The notes under the pieces were generated by a model. It had not been told where the DNA came from. It did no database searches and saw only the letters and a program-made list of their open reading frames with translations. A DNA stretch of 64,000 nucleotides from assembly GCA_035575925.1 (NCBI GenBank), contig DATLXK010000028.1, positions 62,001 to 126,000 of the forward strand, given 5' to 3'. The first letter of the stretch is position 1. Every line of letters begins with the position of its first letter. Shown here piece after piece: positions 43,378 through 53,448 of this stretch. This stretch comes from DASWTL01 sp035575925. Lineage in GTDB: Bacteria; Bacteroidota; Bacteroidia; Sphingobacteriales; Sphingobacteriaceae. A program made the position numbers and the translations under genes.

Positions 43378-44141
43378 CACGATTTTTTTTGCAGAATGTT
43401 AATTATTGTTTGCATAATGGCGCGTGAGGAGGGCGACCACCATTGTGTAAGCATGGTTTCAAGCGTTGCAGATTGATCTTTACTTAACTGCTGTATTAAT
43501 TCATACCTGAAGTTTAACTTGCTTTGCTGCCAGGTAGTCCAGTCGAACTGCAGATATTTTCTTATCTGACGCTCTGCCAGAGTTAAAATTGATGCCGGAT
43601 TGACTACCTCGTTAACCAGTTTATATTGTAAAGCTTCATCAGGACTCATCAATTTACCTTCGAGCAAAAATTGGTATGCCAAAGGTTTGCCCAGCCAAAA
43701 GGCATACAGATTAAAAATGCTATCAGGAACAATAATTCCAACAGGCACTTCATTAAGACCAATGATAAATTTGCCTTCTGCCATTAATCTGTAATCGCAG
43801 CATAAAGCAAGAACACATCCTCCGGCTGGGCTGTGTCCGTTTATGGCCGCTATCATAGGTTTTGAAAAACTGCCAGCTGTTTTTATAAGGGTTAAAAAAT
43901 TTCCCCAAAAATCTTTTATTTCAATTTCATTATAATTGTATAATTCAATAAGATCTAATCCGGCAGAAAAGAAATTTTCTTTGCCAGTTAGGATGAGACC
44001 ACCAATTGAACCATCCGCTTGTATATTACGAATCATATCGGTAAGCTCACTCACCATTTCAGCATTAATGGCATTAGACTTTCCACGATCAAGAGTTAAA
44101 ATGGCAACTTTATCTTTTATTGTAATTTTAAAGGTATTCAT
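43377..44141 (-). CDS. Enoyl-CoA hydratase/isomerase family protein
   Basis: 254 residues, crotonase fold. KVAILTLDRGKSNAINAEMV near the start, oxyanion-hole segments ENFFSAGLDLIEL and AINGHSPAGGCVLALCCDYRL. The Glu of typical hydratases at the GxxE position is not clearly present (NEVPVGIIVPDS carries one Glu), so isomerase activity such as delta3-delta2-enoyl-CoA isomerase is plausible. This would suit its partner dienoyl-CoA reductase. It is directly coupled to the SDR gene. Confidence 0.84.
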   Translation of the reverse strand: MNTFKITIKDKVAILTLDRGKSNAINAEMVSELTDMIRNIQADGSIGGLILTGKENFFSAGLDLIELYNYNEIEIKDFWGNFLTLIKTAGSFSKPMIAAINGHSPAGGCVLALCCDYRLMAEGKFIIGLNEVPVGIIVPDSIFNLYAFWLGKPLAYQFLLEGKLMSPDEALQYKLVNEVVNPASILTLAERQIRKYLQFDWTTWQQSKLNFRYELIQQLSKDQSATLETMLTQWWSPSSRAIMQTIINILQKKS

Positions 44142-44148
44142 GAAACTG

Positions 44149-46860
44149 TTATTTTACTTTATAACGATATACGGATCTGCCTATTTTGCCTTCGATATCT
44201 AAACCTTCAACCACAACCTTATAATTTCCGGTACCGTCAGCATTGAAAAATTCAACATAGGCTTTTCCTTCCTGATTGGTAATAACATGCGGATTCCAAT
44301 AGATGGTAGTACGCAGATCCGGAGTTTTTAAATCTATTTTTGGATCATCATAATTGGGAGAATAAAATTCACGCACTTTATAAAGCCCTTTTGGTGCATA
44401 GGATATTATACCCGGTGCAAAAGATCTGTAACCCTGATTTGAGGTTCCGCGCTTTGTAGTTATTATTAATACTCCGCCGGTGCCCCGCATGCCATATATC
44501 GCTGTATTTCCGATATTCTTTAAAACTTCTATTGTTTCTACATCATTGGGATTAATAGAAGATAAAAAGTTAGGATCTACATATGTTCCATCAACAATTA
44601 ACTGCATAGGAACGGGCCCCGAAAAAGATGAGGACATGTTTCTAAATAAATAAGCTACTCCATTTTGTACAAATAATCCAGCCGCACGGCCACTAAGGCA
44701 TTGATCAAGCGACGTGCAATTTTGCAATTGATCCGCAGTAATTATTGCGTCGGCATTTCCCGCACCATTTAAATTTGATGAATGAGTGACTTTTTGCTTT
44801 TTCTCAACAACTTTAACCTCTGCAAGCATAATAGACTTATTCATATTAAATCTGCGAAGGTCCTGAAACTGATCGCGGCTGTTCCGGAGATAAGTGATCA
44901 TGGACTTATTCACATTGACTTCTATTCCGGCCAGGTTTTTACTTTTTGTAACTAACTGGGGGGGAATTTGATCCAATACAATTTCTACATTTTTTTTATC
45001 CCGGGCATTACGTGCCTGTACAACAAATTTAGTACTGTCTGCAAAAAACAGATTACTAAAACTGAACTTGCCGGCACTATCTGTTAATGTATCAATTAAA
45101 AATACCTCCCCTGATGATGACATCAACGTAACTTTACCACCAGGAACCGGCTTGCCGGCTCCTGTCAACACTGTACCGCTTATTTTCATTTCCCTTTCAG
45201 GATTATAGGTTATTGCAGGAAAGGAATCTGAAAGTATGTTTTTCCATGAAAATCGACGCCACCCCTGTGTTAGCAATAGATTGTCTAACTGTCTGACAGT
45301 ATTCTCGTTATTACTTAAAAAATAATAATTAGGCTGTTCCACATAACCTTTAATATCAGAAGTTAATAATAAGTTAGAGAGTATAGTGGTTTCCGAAGTT
45401 TCATCAGCAATAACTTTAGTTTCATCAGTTACTGCAATAGAAAAAGCGCCAAATACAGTTTTTTCCTGTTTCTTCTTATGATTAAGCATGATCCGGACTC
45501 TTTCACGGGGTTTGTATTCATCTTTTACAGTACTCAGATCAATATTAAGCTGATCATTCCTGTTAATAAATATCAACCGTTCAGCTGCGGGGTCATTATT
45601 TGGAGAAAAAAGGGTAAAATGAAGTATTCCGGTTGAGAAGCGATTTTTTGGGATTATAGCACTGAACGTTGCCGCATCTGCATTGTTCTTTGTGGTATAA
45701 TTTATTATGCCATTTGTATGTGCAACCAAAGTAATCGGTCCGGTTCCTATTAATGAAGGTGAGACCGAAACTTTAACGCTCAGACTATCCATATTCAAAT
45801 GCCTTACTGCCAATGTATAGCCTTTTTCGAGAGTGGCAGGCAGATCATAATTTTTCTCTGAGCCATCTTCAAAACGTATAGTGGCTTTATAAGTATTATT
45901 CAGGGTCGGAAATAGTGTGAAATTGCCCATTCCGGCATGCTCTGTGGAAATATCAGCAACTTTATTATTGTTCTGATCAGTAATATGACCCTTTACATTT
46001 ACACCCAATCCATCAGCACCAACGGCCTTAATTCCAACTTTTGATTTAACTCCGCTAATAAGATTACCACCTTCTGGAAAGAATTGTATATCGACATCAC
46101 TCGAGGTGGCCTTAACCGGGAAATTTTTGCTGACTATAACTTTGTCATTTATTTTTAGTAAAGTATTTATCCTGCCCGACTTTAAAATAAACGGCTGGGT
46201 ATTTACAAATGATAGCTGGATATTCCCATTGGTATCAGTGGTGGATTTCCCTTTTAAAATGTTTCTGAAGTCTAACTGAACATCATAATTAACATCTTTA
46301 TTTACAACAGGATTACCATCCAGATCTGTATACCGGATATTAGCTATTACTTTTTCTGAATTACCAATTTTAGAAAATGTATAGGATACGTCACTGATAT
46401 AATTAGTTGATATAGAGTTACCTATTGAAATAGTCTTATCGAAGAAATAACCTTCTCCAAAATTCCGCATCCAGGTAGTGTACGCACGGATCCGATAATT
46501 ACCTTCACGCAGAGAGTCGGAGAGTACAAAATCACCCCATGCCATACCTGCTGTCAAGGGTAAGCGCAGGGATTGTTTTATTGAATCCTTCTCATTAATA
46601 AGATCAACGTATAAAATTTTGCTCAGGTTAGACAGTTGATTGCTTTCTGCATTTACAACATACGCTTTGAGCCAGATATTATCACCTATTGCGTAATAAG
46701 GTTTATCCATATGGATATGAACTTTCTCCTTAGCATATTCAACTCTGTATTTTTGCAGCTTCTGGGCTATATTTATCAGAGGATCGTCATCAGCCATAAA
46801 TCCAAATAAGGCGATAGCTGAAATTGTTAATGGAATATACAGGAACGGAGGAAATTTCAT
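44149..46860 (-). CDS. TonB-plug and MG2-domain surface protein
   Basis: 903 residues. Signal peptide (MKFPPFLYIPLTISAIALFG). Then an alpha-2-macroglobulin MG2-type domain (KVHIHMDKPYYAIGDNIWLK to about 140) with further beta domains, a carboxypeptidase-regulatory-like domain (about 550-640: KISGTVLTGAGKPVPGGKV) and a TonB-dependent receptor plug segment (about 690-800: DQCLSGRAAGLFV, ETIEVLKNIGNTAIYGMRG, GVLIITTKRG). It lacks the large beta-barrel, so it is not a transporter by itself. This architecture is widespread in Bacteroidetes; function unknown. Confidence 0.8.
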   Translation of the reverse strand: MKFPPFLYIPLTISAIALFGFMADDDPLINIAQKLQKYRVEYAKEKVHIHMDKPYYAIGDNIWLKAYVVNAESNQLSNLSKILYVDLINEKDSIKQSLRLPLTAGMAWGDFVLSDSLREGNYRIRAYTTWMRNFGEGYFFDKTISIGNSISTNYISDVSYTFSKIGNSEKVIANIRYTDLDGNPVVNKDVNYDVQLDFRNILKGKSTTDTNGNIQLSFVNTQPFILKSGRINTLLKINDKVIVSKNFPVKATSSDVDIQFFPEGGNLISGVKSKVGIKAVGADGLGVNVKGHITDQNNNKVADISTEHAGMGNFTLFPTLNNTYKATIRFEDGSEKNYDLPATLEKGYTLAVRHLNMDSLSVKVSVSPSLIGTGPITLVAHTNGIINYTTKNNADAATFSAIIPKNRFSTGILHFTLFSPNNDPAAERLIFINRNDQLNIDLSTVKDEYKPRERVRIMLNHKKKQEKTVFGAFSIAVTDETKVIADETSETTILSNLLLTSDIKGYVEQPNYYFLSNNENTVRQLDNLLLTQGWRRFSWKNILSDSFPAITYNPEREMKISGTVLTGAGKPVPGGKVTLMSSSGEVFLIDTLTDSAGKFSFSNLFFADSTKFVVQARNARDKKNVEIVLDQIPPQLVTKSKNLAGIEVNVNKSMITYLRNSRDQFQDLRRFNMNKSIMLAEVKVVEKKQKVTHSSNLNGAGNADAIITADQLQNCTSLDQCLSGRAAGLFVQNGVAYLFRNMSSSFSGPVPMQLIVDGTYVDPNFLSSINPNDVETIEVLKNIGNTAIYGMRGTGGVLIITTKRGTSNQGYRSFAPGIISYAPKGLYKVREFYSPNYDDPKIDLKTPDLRTTIYWNPHVITNQEGKAYVEFFNADGTGNYKVVVEGLDIEGKIGRSVYRYKVK

Positions 46861-46927
46861 ACTTAAAAAGTAAACCTCAATTTACTAAAAATTAAGGCTT
46901 TTCTACTAAAATCACTCAATGATTATA

Positions 46928-47464
46928 TTAAAATGTATTCTTCCACATCATGCTCTCCACAGGGCGTGTGGTTTTATTGTTATACTTGGCATTCGCTTTA
47001 GTATTATACATAGTTTCAATATCTCCTTCCACACAAAAATAAATTAACTGGCCAATGGGCATGCCCGCATATATTTTTACTGGCTGGGCTACAGATATTT
47101 CCAACGTCCATGTATTGCAAAAACCCACATCACCCTTACCAGCAGTTGCATGAATATCTATCCCTAAGCGACCTGTACTAGATTTTCCTTCCAGAAAAGG
47201 TACATGGCTATGGGTTTCCGTATATTCCATGGTAACTCCCAGGTATAATGTATTCGGTTGTAAAACAAACCCATCCTCTGATATTTCGAAATGATCTATT
47301 TCATTATGTGCTTTTGCATCCAGCACACGATTACGGTAGGTTGCAAGGTATTTGCCAAGATGTACATCATATGAATTGGTACCCAGGCATTGGCGTTGAA
47401 ACGGCTCAATAATAATTGTTCCTTTTTCAATTTCTTCTAAAATAAGCTTATCAGAAAGTATCAT
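46928..47464 (-). CDS. dcd: dCTP deaminase
   Basis: 178 residues, dUTPase fold trimer subunit. RQCLGTNSYDVHLGKYL at the N-terminus and the active-site motif EGKSSTGRLGIDIHATAGKG, followed by GFCNTWTLEI. Deaminates dCTP to dUTP for thymidylate synthesis. Divergent from the phosphopantetheinyl transferase gene; the 68-base gap contains AGATAATTTATCT, a short palindrome at 47503-47515. Confidence 0.94.
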   Translation of the reverse strand: MILSDKLILEEIEKGTIIIEPFQRQCLGTNSYDVHLGKYLATYRNRVLDAKAHNEIDHFEISEDGFVLQPNTLYLGVTMEYTETHSHVPFLEGKSSTGRLGIDIHATAGKGDVGFCNTWTLEISVAQPVKIYAGMPIGQLIYFCVEGDIETMYNTKANAKYNNKTTRPVESMMWKNTF

Positions 47465-47532
47465 TAATAAGAATGAGTTTGGTCTAAATTATGATTAATT
47501 TAAGATAATTTATCTGCAATTTTACATTTTAT

Positions 47533-48183
47533 ATGGGGCTCGTACATCGAAAGCAGATTGATGAAAAAACATCGTTTGCTATATGGAAAATTGAAGAAAC
47601 AGCTGACGAACTTTATAGCCAGCTGCAGCTGGATTGCCAGGAAAAGGAATATCTTGAAACCCTGAATACTGGGAAACGCGATCTTCACTGGCTTGGCACT
47701 CGTGTTTTGTTACGCAAAATGTTAAATACAGACCGGTATATTGACATGGAAGTTGATGAACATGGCAAGCCCCATGTAAAAAATTTTCCACATCACATTT
47801 CTCTTAGTCATTCATATGATTATGCTGCAGTTATGATTAGCGAAGATAAACCGGTGGGTATAGATATAGAGATCGTTAAAGACAAAATAGAGCGTGTTGC
47901 AAAAAAGTTTCTTTGTCAAGCGGAAATGGACTTTATTGATAAAACAAACAAAGTTGAACAATTATATATATGCTGGTGCGCCAAGGAAGCGATATACAAA
48001 CTCCAGGGTAAGCGAAACGTTTCTTTCCTGAACGACATCAGGCTTTATCCTTTTGAATGTTGTGAAGGGGGAAGCATCGGTGCGAAATTATTTGTTGAAG
48101 GAGCTGAGAAGTCGTTTGTTGTATATTACGAGAAATATGAAAACTATATGCTTGGTTATGTGGTAGATAGGGTACAAGTGTGA
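47533..48183 (+). CDS. 4'-phosphopantetheinyl transferase, Sfp type
   Basis: 216 residues in two pseudo-symmetric halves. Metal and CoA-binding motifs HISLSHSYDYAAVMIS, VGIDIEIVKDKIERV and ICWCAKEAIYKLQGK. It transfers phosphopantetheine to carrier proteins; since no polyketide or peptide synthase is in view, the target may be acyl carrier protein. Four-base overlap with lipB suggests coupling of cofactor and lipoate functions. Confidence 0.9.
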   Translation: MGLVHRKQIDEKTSFAIWKIEETADELYSQLQLDCQEKEYLETLNTGKRDLHWLGTRVLLRKMLNTDRYIDMEVDEHGKPHVKNFPHHISLSHSYDYAAVMISEDKPVGIDIEIVKDKIERVAKKFLCQAEMDFIDKTNKVEQLYICWCAKEAIYKLQGKRNVSFLNDIRLYPFECCEGGSIGAKLFVEGAEKSFVVYYEKYENYMLGYVVDRVQV

Positions 48184-48890
48184 AAAATAGGAGCATTATA
48201 GTTCAGGATTGGGGTTTAACAGATTATAAGGAAGCCTGGCGCAGACAGGAAGAGCTATTTCTGAAAACAGTTGAATTAAAAACCAGTAACCGCCATGCGG
48301 AAATTGAACTGCCCACACCTAATTATCTTGTTTTTGTTGAGCATCCGCATGTTTACACATCAGGCAAAAGCGGTAAGGTTGAAAATCTTTTGCTGAATGA
48401 AGAAGCGCTTAATAGTAAAGCAGCTACATTTCATCAGATCAATCGGGGAGGTGATATTACCTACCACGGTCCTGGCCAGCTGGTCGGATACCCTATCCTT
48501 GACCTTGATAATTTTTTTACAGATATCCATTTATACCTGCGTACCCTGGAAGAAGCAGTGATAATGACCCTTAAAGAATATGGTATTACGGCAGGACGCT
48601 TTCCCGGTCTTACAGGTGTATGGTTAGATGCAGATAACTTAAACGCAAGGAAAATATGTGCATTAGGAGTTAGATGCAGCAGATGGGTAACCATGCATGG
48701 ATTTGCTTTAAATGTAAATACAGATCTTGAATACTTTAAAAATATTGTGCCTTGCGGTATTCAGGATAAAGGTGTTACATCTATGCAAAAGGAACTGGGG
48801 AGAGAAGTAGATATAAATGAAACTAAATGGATTTTGCTAGGACATATTGTTACGTTGTTCGGGATAGAAATACCTGACGAGTATTTATAG
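48180..48890 (+). CDS. lipB: Octanoyltransferase
   Basis: 236 residues, starting at GTG 48180. NRGGDITYHGPGQLVGYPIL is the LipB signature; the catalytic Lys is in RKICALGVRCSRWVTMHG and the acyl-accepting Cys in VPCGIQDKGVTSM. It moves octanoyl from ACP to lipoyl domains. lipA is not adjacent. Confidence 0.95.
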   Translation: MKNRSIIVQDWGLTDYKEAWRRQEELFLKTVELKTSNRHAEIELPTPNYLVFVEHPHVYTSGKSGKVENLLLNEEALNSKAATFHQINRGGDITYHGPGQLVGYPILDLDNFFTDIHLYLRTLEEAVIMTLKEYGITAGRFPGLTGVWLDADNLNARKICALGVRCSRWVTMHGFALNVNTDLEYFKNIVPCGIQDKGVTSMQKELGREVDINETKWILLGHIVTLFGIEIPDEYL

Positions 48891-48994
48891 AAATTCTATT
48901 CAGCTAATACCTTGTATTGTTGCAATATTATAAGTGGGTATGCAGAAACTCTGCTGAACATTTTTACGTATTTAAGAGAGGCTTAATTTTAAGT

Positions 48995-49705
48995 ATGAGA
49001 TCTCTGATCATTATATTTTCTGCTTTTTTGTTTACAACTTGTCAGAAGGGAAATAAGAATATTTTCATTCCTAAAGACGTGATAAAGCCTGCTATAGAGT
49101 CTAAAGGCAATTACAACTACCTTGCATTAGGCGATTCCTATACGATAGGACAAGGAGTTTCTCTGGCAGAATCCTTCCCTTACCAATTAGCTAATACACT
49201 TACAAAAGCAGGATATACTATACCGGCTCCAAAAATAATTGCAACCACCGGATGGACTACCGATCAGTTAATTCAAGCGATCAAAAAAGAAAACATTACT
49301 TCCAGGTACGATATAGTAACCCTGTTAATTGGAGTAAATAACCAGTACCAGGGGTATTCTGAGGTTACTTATAGAAAGGAATTTATTGAATTATTAAATA
49401 TTGCATCAGCATATGCTAAAGGAAAGGAACATGTGTTTGTGCTTTCCATACCAGACTGGGGCGTAACCCCTTATGCAGGGAATGGATTAAGTTCCTCCAT
49501 CAGTATTGAAATTGACAGGTTTAATGCAATTAACAAAGAGGAAGCATTAAAAGCGGGTATCGCTTACATAGATATTACTCCCATTTCCAGAGCTGCCGCT
49601 ACAGATCCTTTATTAATTGCGTCAGATGGTTTACATCCTTCCGGAAAAATGTACAGTATGTGGGTTGATCTTCTTGCGCCTTTGGTTCAAAACAAAATTA
49701 AATAG
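48995..49705 (+). CDS. SGNH/GDSL hydrolase, lipoprotein
   Basis: 236 residues from ATG 48995, where a clean lipoprotein signal begins (MRSLIIIFSAFLFTTC); ATG 48917 would give an odd extension. GDSL blocks: I YLALGDSYTIGQG with catalytic Ser, III LIGVNNQYQG (Asn), V ASDGLHPSG with Asp and His. Extracytoplasmic esterase or acylhydrolase; substrate unknown. Start is 104 bases after lipB. Confidence 0.86.
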   Translation: MRSLIIIFSAFLFTTCQKGNKNIFIPKDVIKPAIESKGNYNYLALGDSYTIGQGVSLAESFPYQLANTLTKAGYTIPAPKIIATTGWTTDQLIQAIKKENITSRYDIVTLLIGVNNQYQGYSEVTYRKEFIELLNIASAYAKGKEHVFVLSIPDWGVTPYAGNGLSSSISIEIDRFNAINKEEALKAGIAYIDITPISRAAATDPLLIASDGLHPSGKMYSMWVDLLAPLVQNKIK

Positions 49706-49805
49706 TGTTACTGAAGCAGGCGTTTAGGCGATAATCATTTATAGTGTAAGGGTATATTTTACCATTCTGGTCATTAGGTTTTCAAAAATACCTTCTTTTC
49801 ATCTG

Positions 49806-49922
49806 ATGCCTGCCGGGTCCCGGGCGGATTTGTTCTATTTCGGCCATCCTTCAAATCATAAAACAGCCCTGCAAAATCCAATAAAAAAAATCTTTGATTA
49901 AATGGGGATCAAAATTTTCATT
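49806..49922 (-). pseudogene. Remnant of a second copy of the metallopeptidase gene
   Basis: On the minus strand, 49922 downwards matches the C-terminal region of the gene at 51177-53112: FFYWI, then a one-base loss, then LFYDLKDGRNRTNPPGTR, corresponding to FYWIPQGVFYDLKDTRNENT in the full copy. The aligned DNA, including the run TTTTATGATTTGAAGGAT, is nearly identical. Frame is broken and both ends are missing, so it is a decayed duplicate. Confidence 0.7.
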
Positions 49923-49958
49923 GCCGTGGCCCACCGGCCACTTTGCAGCCGGCTTCAA

Positions 49959-50462
49959 TTATCTGGGATATTTTAATTCATATTTAAACGCTTTTCTGCG
50001 TTTTATTTTTTTTGGCAGAGGCTTGCCGGAGTGGTAATCTGTCAGCACGGTTAACAGCTTTTTACGGTTAAACACCAGCCATTTGATTTGACCATCAATC
50101 AAGGTAGCTGCAGAGCCATATATTGTTACCACCGCCGACAATCCGACCAGAAGGTAACCCCCTCCTGTGTCTTCTTTAACATTAGCTGCATGATTTAATA
50201 TTAAATTAAGCAGCAAAAGAGAAACACCTGCTGCAACAGGCGGAACAACCGTTTCATAAAATGCCTCTTTTCTCTTTTTAAAAAAATAATTGATCAAGGC
50301 CCTGGTTGAGTCGTCCTTGCCATAATTATCTAAAAAATATTGTTTAGACTGTTTATAAGAGGATTTATTGACAGAAGTGTCAGCGTAATTTACTGGGGCT
50401 GCTAAGGTATCAATACAATTCAAAAAGTAGAACAGAGAAAAAAATAGAAAACACTTCATCAT
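49959..50462 (-). CDS. Hypothetical membrane-associated protein of the metallopeptidase locus
   Basis: About 167 residues from the preferred ATG 50462 (MMKCFLFFSLFYFLNC); an ATG at 50480 is also possible. N-terminal signal peptide, a soluble stretch (YADTSVNKSSYKQSKQYFLD), then two hydrophobic segments (VVPPVAAGVSLLLLNLIL and GGYLLVGLSAVVTIYGSA) and a basic C-terminus (KKIKRRKAFKYELKYPR). Not recognised. It lies downstream of the two frameshifted lipoprotein genes and may belong to the same accessory set. Confidence 0.55.
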   Translation of the reverse strand: MMKCFLFFSLFYFLNCIDTLAAPVNYADTSVNKSSYKQSKQYFLDNYGKDDSTRALINYFFKKRKEAFYETVVPPVAAGVSLLLLNLILNHAANVKEDTGGGYLLVGLSAVVTIYGSAATLIDGQIKWLVFNRKKLLTVLTDYHSGKPLPKKIKRRKAFKYELKYPR

Positions 50463-50546
50463 ATTTAATTTAGTCAACAATGATCAAGATTATTTAAAGT
50501 TAAGCTAATCAATATCGATTAGAAAATCTTAACCAAGTATCTAACA

Positions 50547-51187
50547 TCAGTAAACTTTAAAACAATATGTATTTGTAAGTTCTAAGCCTTCTATTTTGTA
50601 TCCCGGCCTGTTGTTTTGATATAAGTATAAATGCTGTCTGGTATTTTCAAAATTAATGAAGTACTTGGCTTTGGTACATTTATCAGAATTACGAAAGACA
50701 TTCTGAGGATTTCCAACACTTAAAATGTAAACGCCCTTTCTCTGAGGGATGATTCCTACTTTTAAACAATACTGATTATTATTTTCAATAAATGAATATT
50801 CTTTGATCCTATCGGGCAGGATATAATTTTCTATTATTTTACCTTTTGATAGAACATATTTAAATTCATTAGCAGCTTGAATAGTTCCAGGATCACTGAT
50901 GCTACCCCCTGTAAATTTGTCTAATGATATAACTGTTCCTAAATTACCGGCGCCACTATAATCAATTAGCTTTTTTGTTATAATATCACTCAATGAAGCA
51001 GGTATATTTGATTCAAACCAAATGGTATCCCCTATACCAATACTATCCTTGTCAGGGTAGGCTTTTACCGATGCTTGAAAAGTATAGACATTATTAACGC
51101 AATCCAATCCTAACTTTCCACAACTATTACAGATCTAAATACATAAAATCCAATAAATGTAATTACCCATTTAATCTTAGTATCCAT
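50547..51187 (-). pseudogene. Frameshifted lipoprotein gene
   Basis: The long frame (50547-51107, about 186 residues) has no good start: TTG at 51107 is preceded by in-frame CNSCGKLGLDC. In another frame an ATG at 51187 encodes a signal sequence, MDTKIKWVITFIGFYVF. One extra A near 51124-51130 would join them and create a lipobox (SVNSC). ATG 51187 overlaps the upstream gene's stop by 11 bases, which supports it as the real start. The body (YPDKDSIGIGDTIWF, GVYILSVGNP) looks like an Ig-like secreted domain. Either a true inactivation or a sequence error. Confidence 0.65.
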
Positions 51188-53112
51188 ATCTAAAGAATAA
51201 GTCTGTAACCTCTGTAGGTTGATTACTCGTCTGTTGTATTAACTTTAATCGATAATCTTGTAAATCATAAATATTCGATTGAAATGCATTGAACATTTGT
51301 TGATTGGTATAACCTGACACTTGGTCTACCACGGGCGTATTTTCGTTTCTGGTATCCTTCAAATCATAAAACACACCCTGCGGTATCCAATAAAAGGGAT
51401 CATCAATTCGGTAAGGACTAAAATCTTCCAGTAAATTTAAATGGCTGCTCAGGCCAGATACAGGATTATTATTGGTGTAACCAAAACCTTGTTCTACAGC
51501 TAAACCACTGTTAAATCCGTATTGCTTGTCCGCTAAATAATGCCCCATGTAATACGCCCAGCTTTCGCCTAAGGCTATTATTGGAGAATTAGAACCGGAT
51601 TTCTGGCCGTATGGTGAATAGGTACCACCAAAATTGCCAATAATTTCAGAAACTTCAGCATCTACAAAAGAATTGTACCAGCTATTGCCTAAGGCTTCAT
51701 AATGTGCGGCATGTGTGAGCTCATGAAAAAGCGTTTCTTTTAGCCTATCAGAAGTCGTATTTTGGTAACTAACTGCTATATCGATCTGATGTTTAAGTAC
51801 TAATACTAACGCATTTAAGCCTCCTACAACTAAGCCATATGGAGATATTAAAAACTGCTTAACAAATTCTTCGGGCAAAAGGTCTAAAGTCCTTTTATTC
51901 CACATAGGAGTTGCCGCTCCGCTGACCAGGCGGGTCAATATTATTTTTATTCCTGTGGGAGGTAGACCAATGCCTTCCTGAGGTGCATATTCCCGATAAT
52001 CCTGCACTGCATTATGGGTTGTTGCGCCTGCCCAATACTTGTTGCCTTTTGAGCCCGGATCAGTAAATAAAGGAAAGGTATAATTAATATTATTTTTAAC
52101 GTTATCGCCGTTAAAAATTCCCAGTGTTTTTTTGATTGGGAAAAGCATTTGCCATAACCGTATACCTCTCATGCCCCGCACTTCTGCATCGGAATTTTTA
52201 AATTTAATGTTGACCCTGACTTTATTTTTGAAACGTTTGGTCATCTGATAGTGGCCGGTGTTATCCGTATAACTTCTTTCTATTTTAAACCATCGCCGTG
52301 CAACGATCGTCGCTTTACGTACGGGCCTGTTAGTTCCCGTCTGGGTGTCGTAGACTAATATATTACCTGCCGGCACCCCGGCATCAGATGCGGGTGCGGG
52401 TGCGGGTGGCTGTTCTTCATAAGGAACACATTCCCGCAATATATGGTCCCATTTATATCCGGGTCCGCAGTCCAGAACCTGAGGTCTGATCCTGCCACTT
52501 TTCGAAGCAGTGTTTGAGCTCGGCGCACTATTATTAGAATTTTGCAGTGCAGCCAGTCTTTCTGCTTCTGTTTCTACCGCGGTATAATCATCCTCTGGAA
52601 TATGTATTTGAGCCAGGGTTTCGTAGGGTATGCCTGCCGGAAACTGAAATTGGCGGAACTACAGCATATTGCCAGGTTGTTTCTTCTTCGGGTATAGAAG
52701 GATCTTGGTAGTAATCTCCTTCGTAAGTCACTAAAAAATCAACAGGGGTATCAAATAACTCCAGATTCTGCGCTTCCATTGTGGAATTTAAAACATCCAG
52801 CTGATTAATATCTGAAGGTTTAAAACGAACATATAAATTTGTTATATTAACAGTTACATTAGTAATGCCCAGGTTTGAATAGGCCTGCTGCATGTTAGGG
52901 ATTAAATAGGGATTAGTAAGCTGGCCACCCAGAACAGTCTGCCTTTCTATAGAATCATCATCGTGGTTTTCAAAGATTGCACTTGTTGATGCCAAAGCAG
53001 ATTTAGAATTAGCTGATCCATCAAATAATTCATCTGGTAATTCATTTTTTCTGCAGGAACTTGACAAAAACAGGATGATTATAAATCCTAAATAGTAAAA
53101 GTTGCTTTTCAT
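51177..53112 (-). pseudogene. Frameshifted secreted HExxH metallopeptidase lipoprotein
   Basis: Two frames that belong together. 52588-53112 starts with a lipoprotein signal (MKSNFYYLGFIIILFLSSSC). 51177-52439 carries the zinc motif LFHELTHAAHYEA near 51711-51731, with a downstream Glu in DAEVSEIIGN. The frame of the second part stays open upstream of 52439 and reads QFQFPAGIPYETLAQIHIP and further residues up to the overlap near 52660. So one protein of about 645 residues is broken by a +1 shift around 52655-52670, in CCGCCAATTTCAG. Family unknown to me. The first segment resembles Bacteroidetes cell-surface proteins. Confidence 0.65.
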
Positions 53113-53298
53113 AAATTTGGTTTAAAATTTGAGTTAAATTAACTTTTGTGCAATGTATTAATTGTACGCGATAAATCATTATTTTGTTACGATTTATTTT
53201 ATGGAATTACGCACTATGATCGATAATATTCATCCCCATGCCTACAGACAAATGGGCGGGATATGAGGGATTGGAAAAAGATTTCCCATATACCGTGA

Positions 53299-53448
53299 AA
53301 AATAGGAGAAGAAAGGGATGAACTTCCCTTAATTGCACTGAACTATAATGATGTTCAAAGTCTGGTTGAGAGGAATGCATCACTCCGTACTGATTTACAG
53401 GCGTACATGGATGAGTATACCTACCGTTTAGCAAAGAAGGGATATTAG
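53299..53448 (+). pseudogene. Possible 3' remnant of a lost gene
   Basis: A 49-codon open frame without start reads EERDELPLIALNYNDV and later ASLRTDLQAYMDEYTYRLAK, ending at TAG 53446. Upstream, related frames are interrupted by stops (for example TGA at 53296). The composition looks like real helical protein, but I cannot name a family. Confidence 0.35.
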
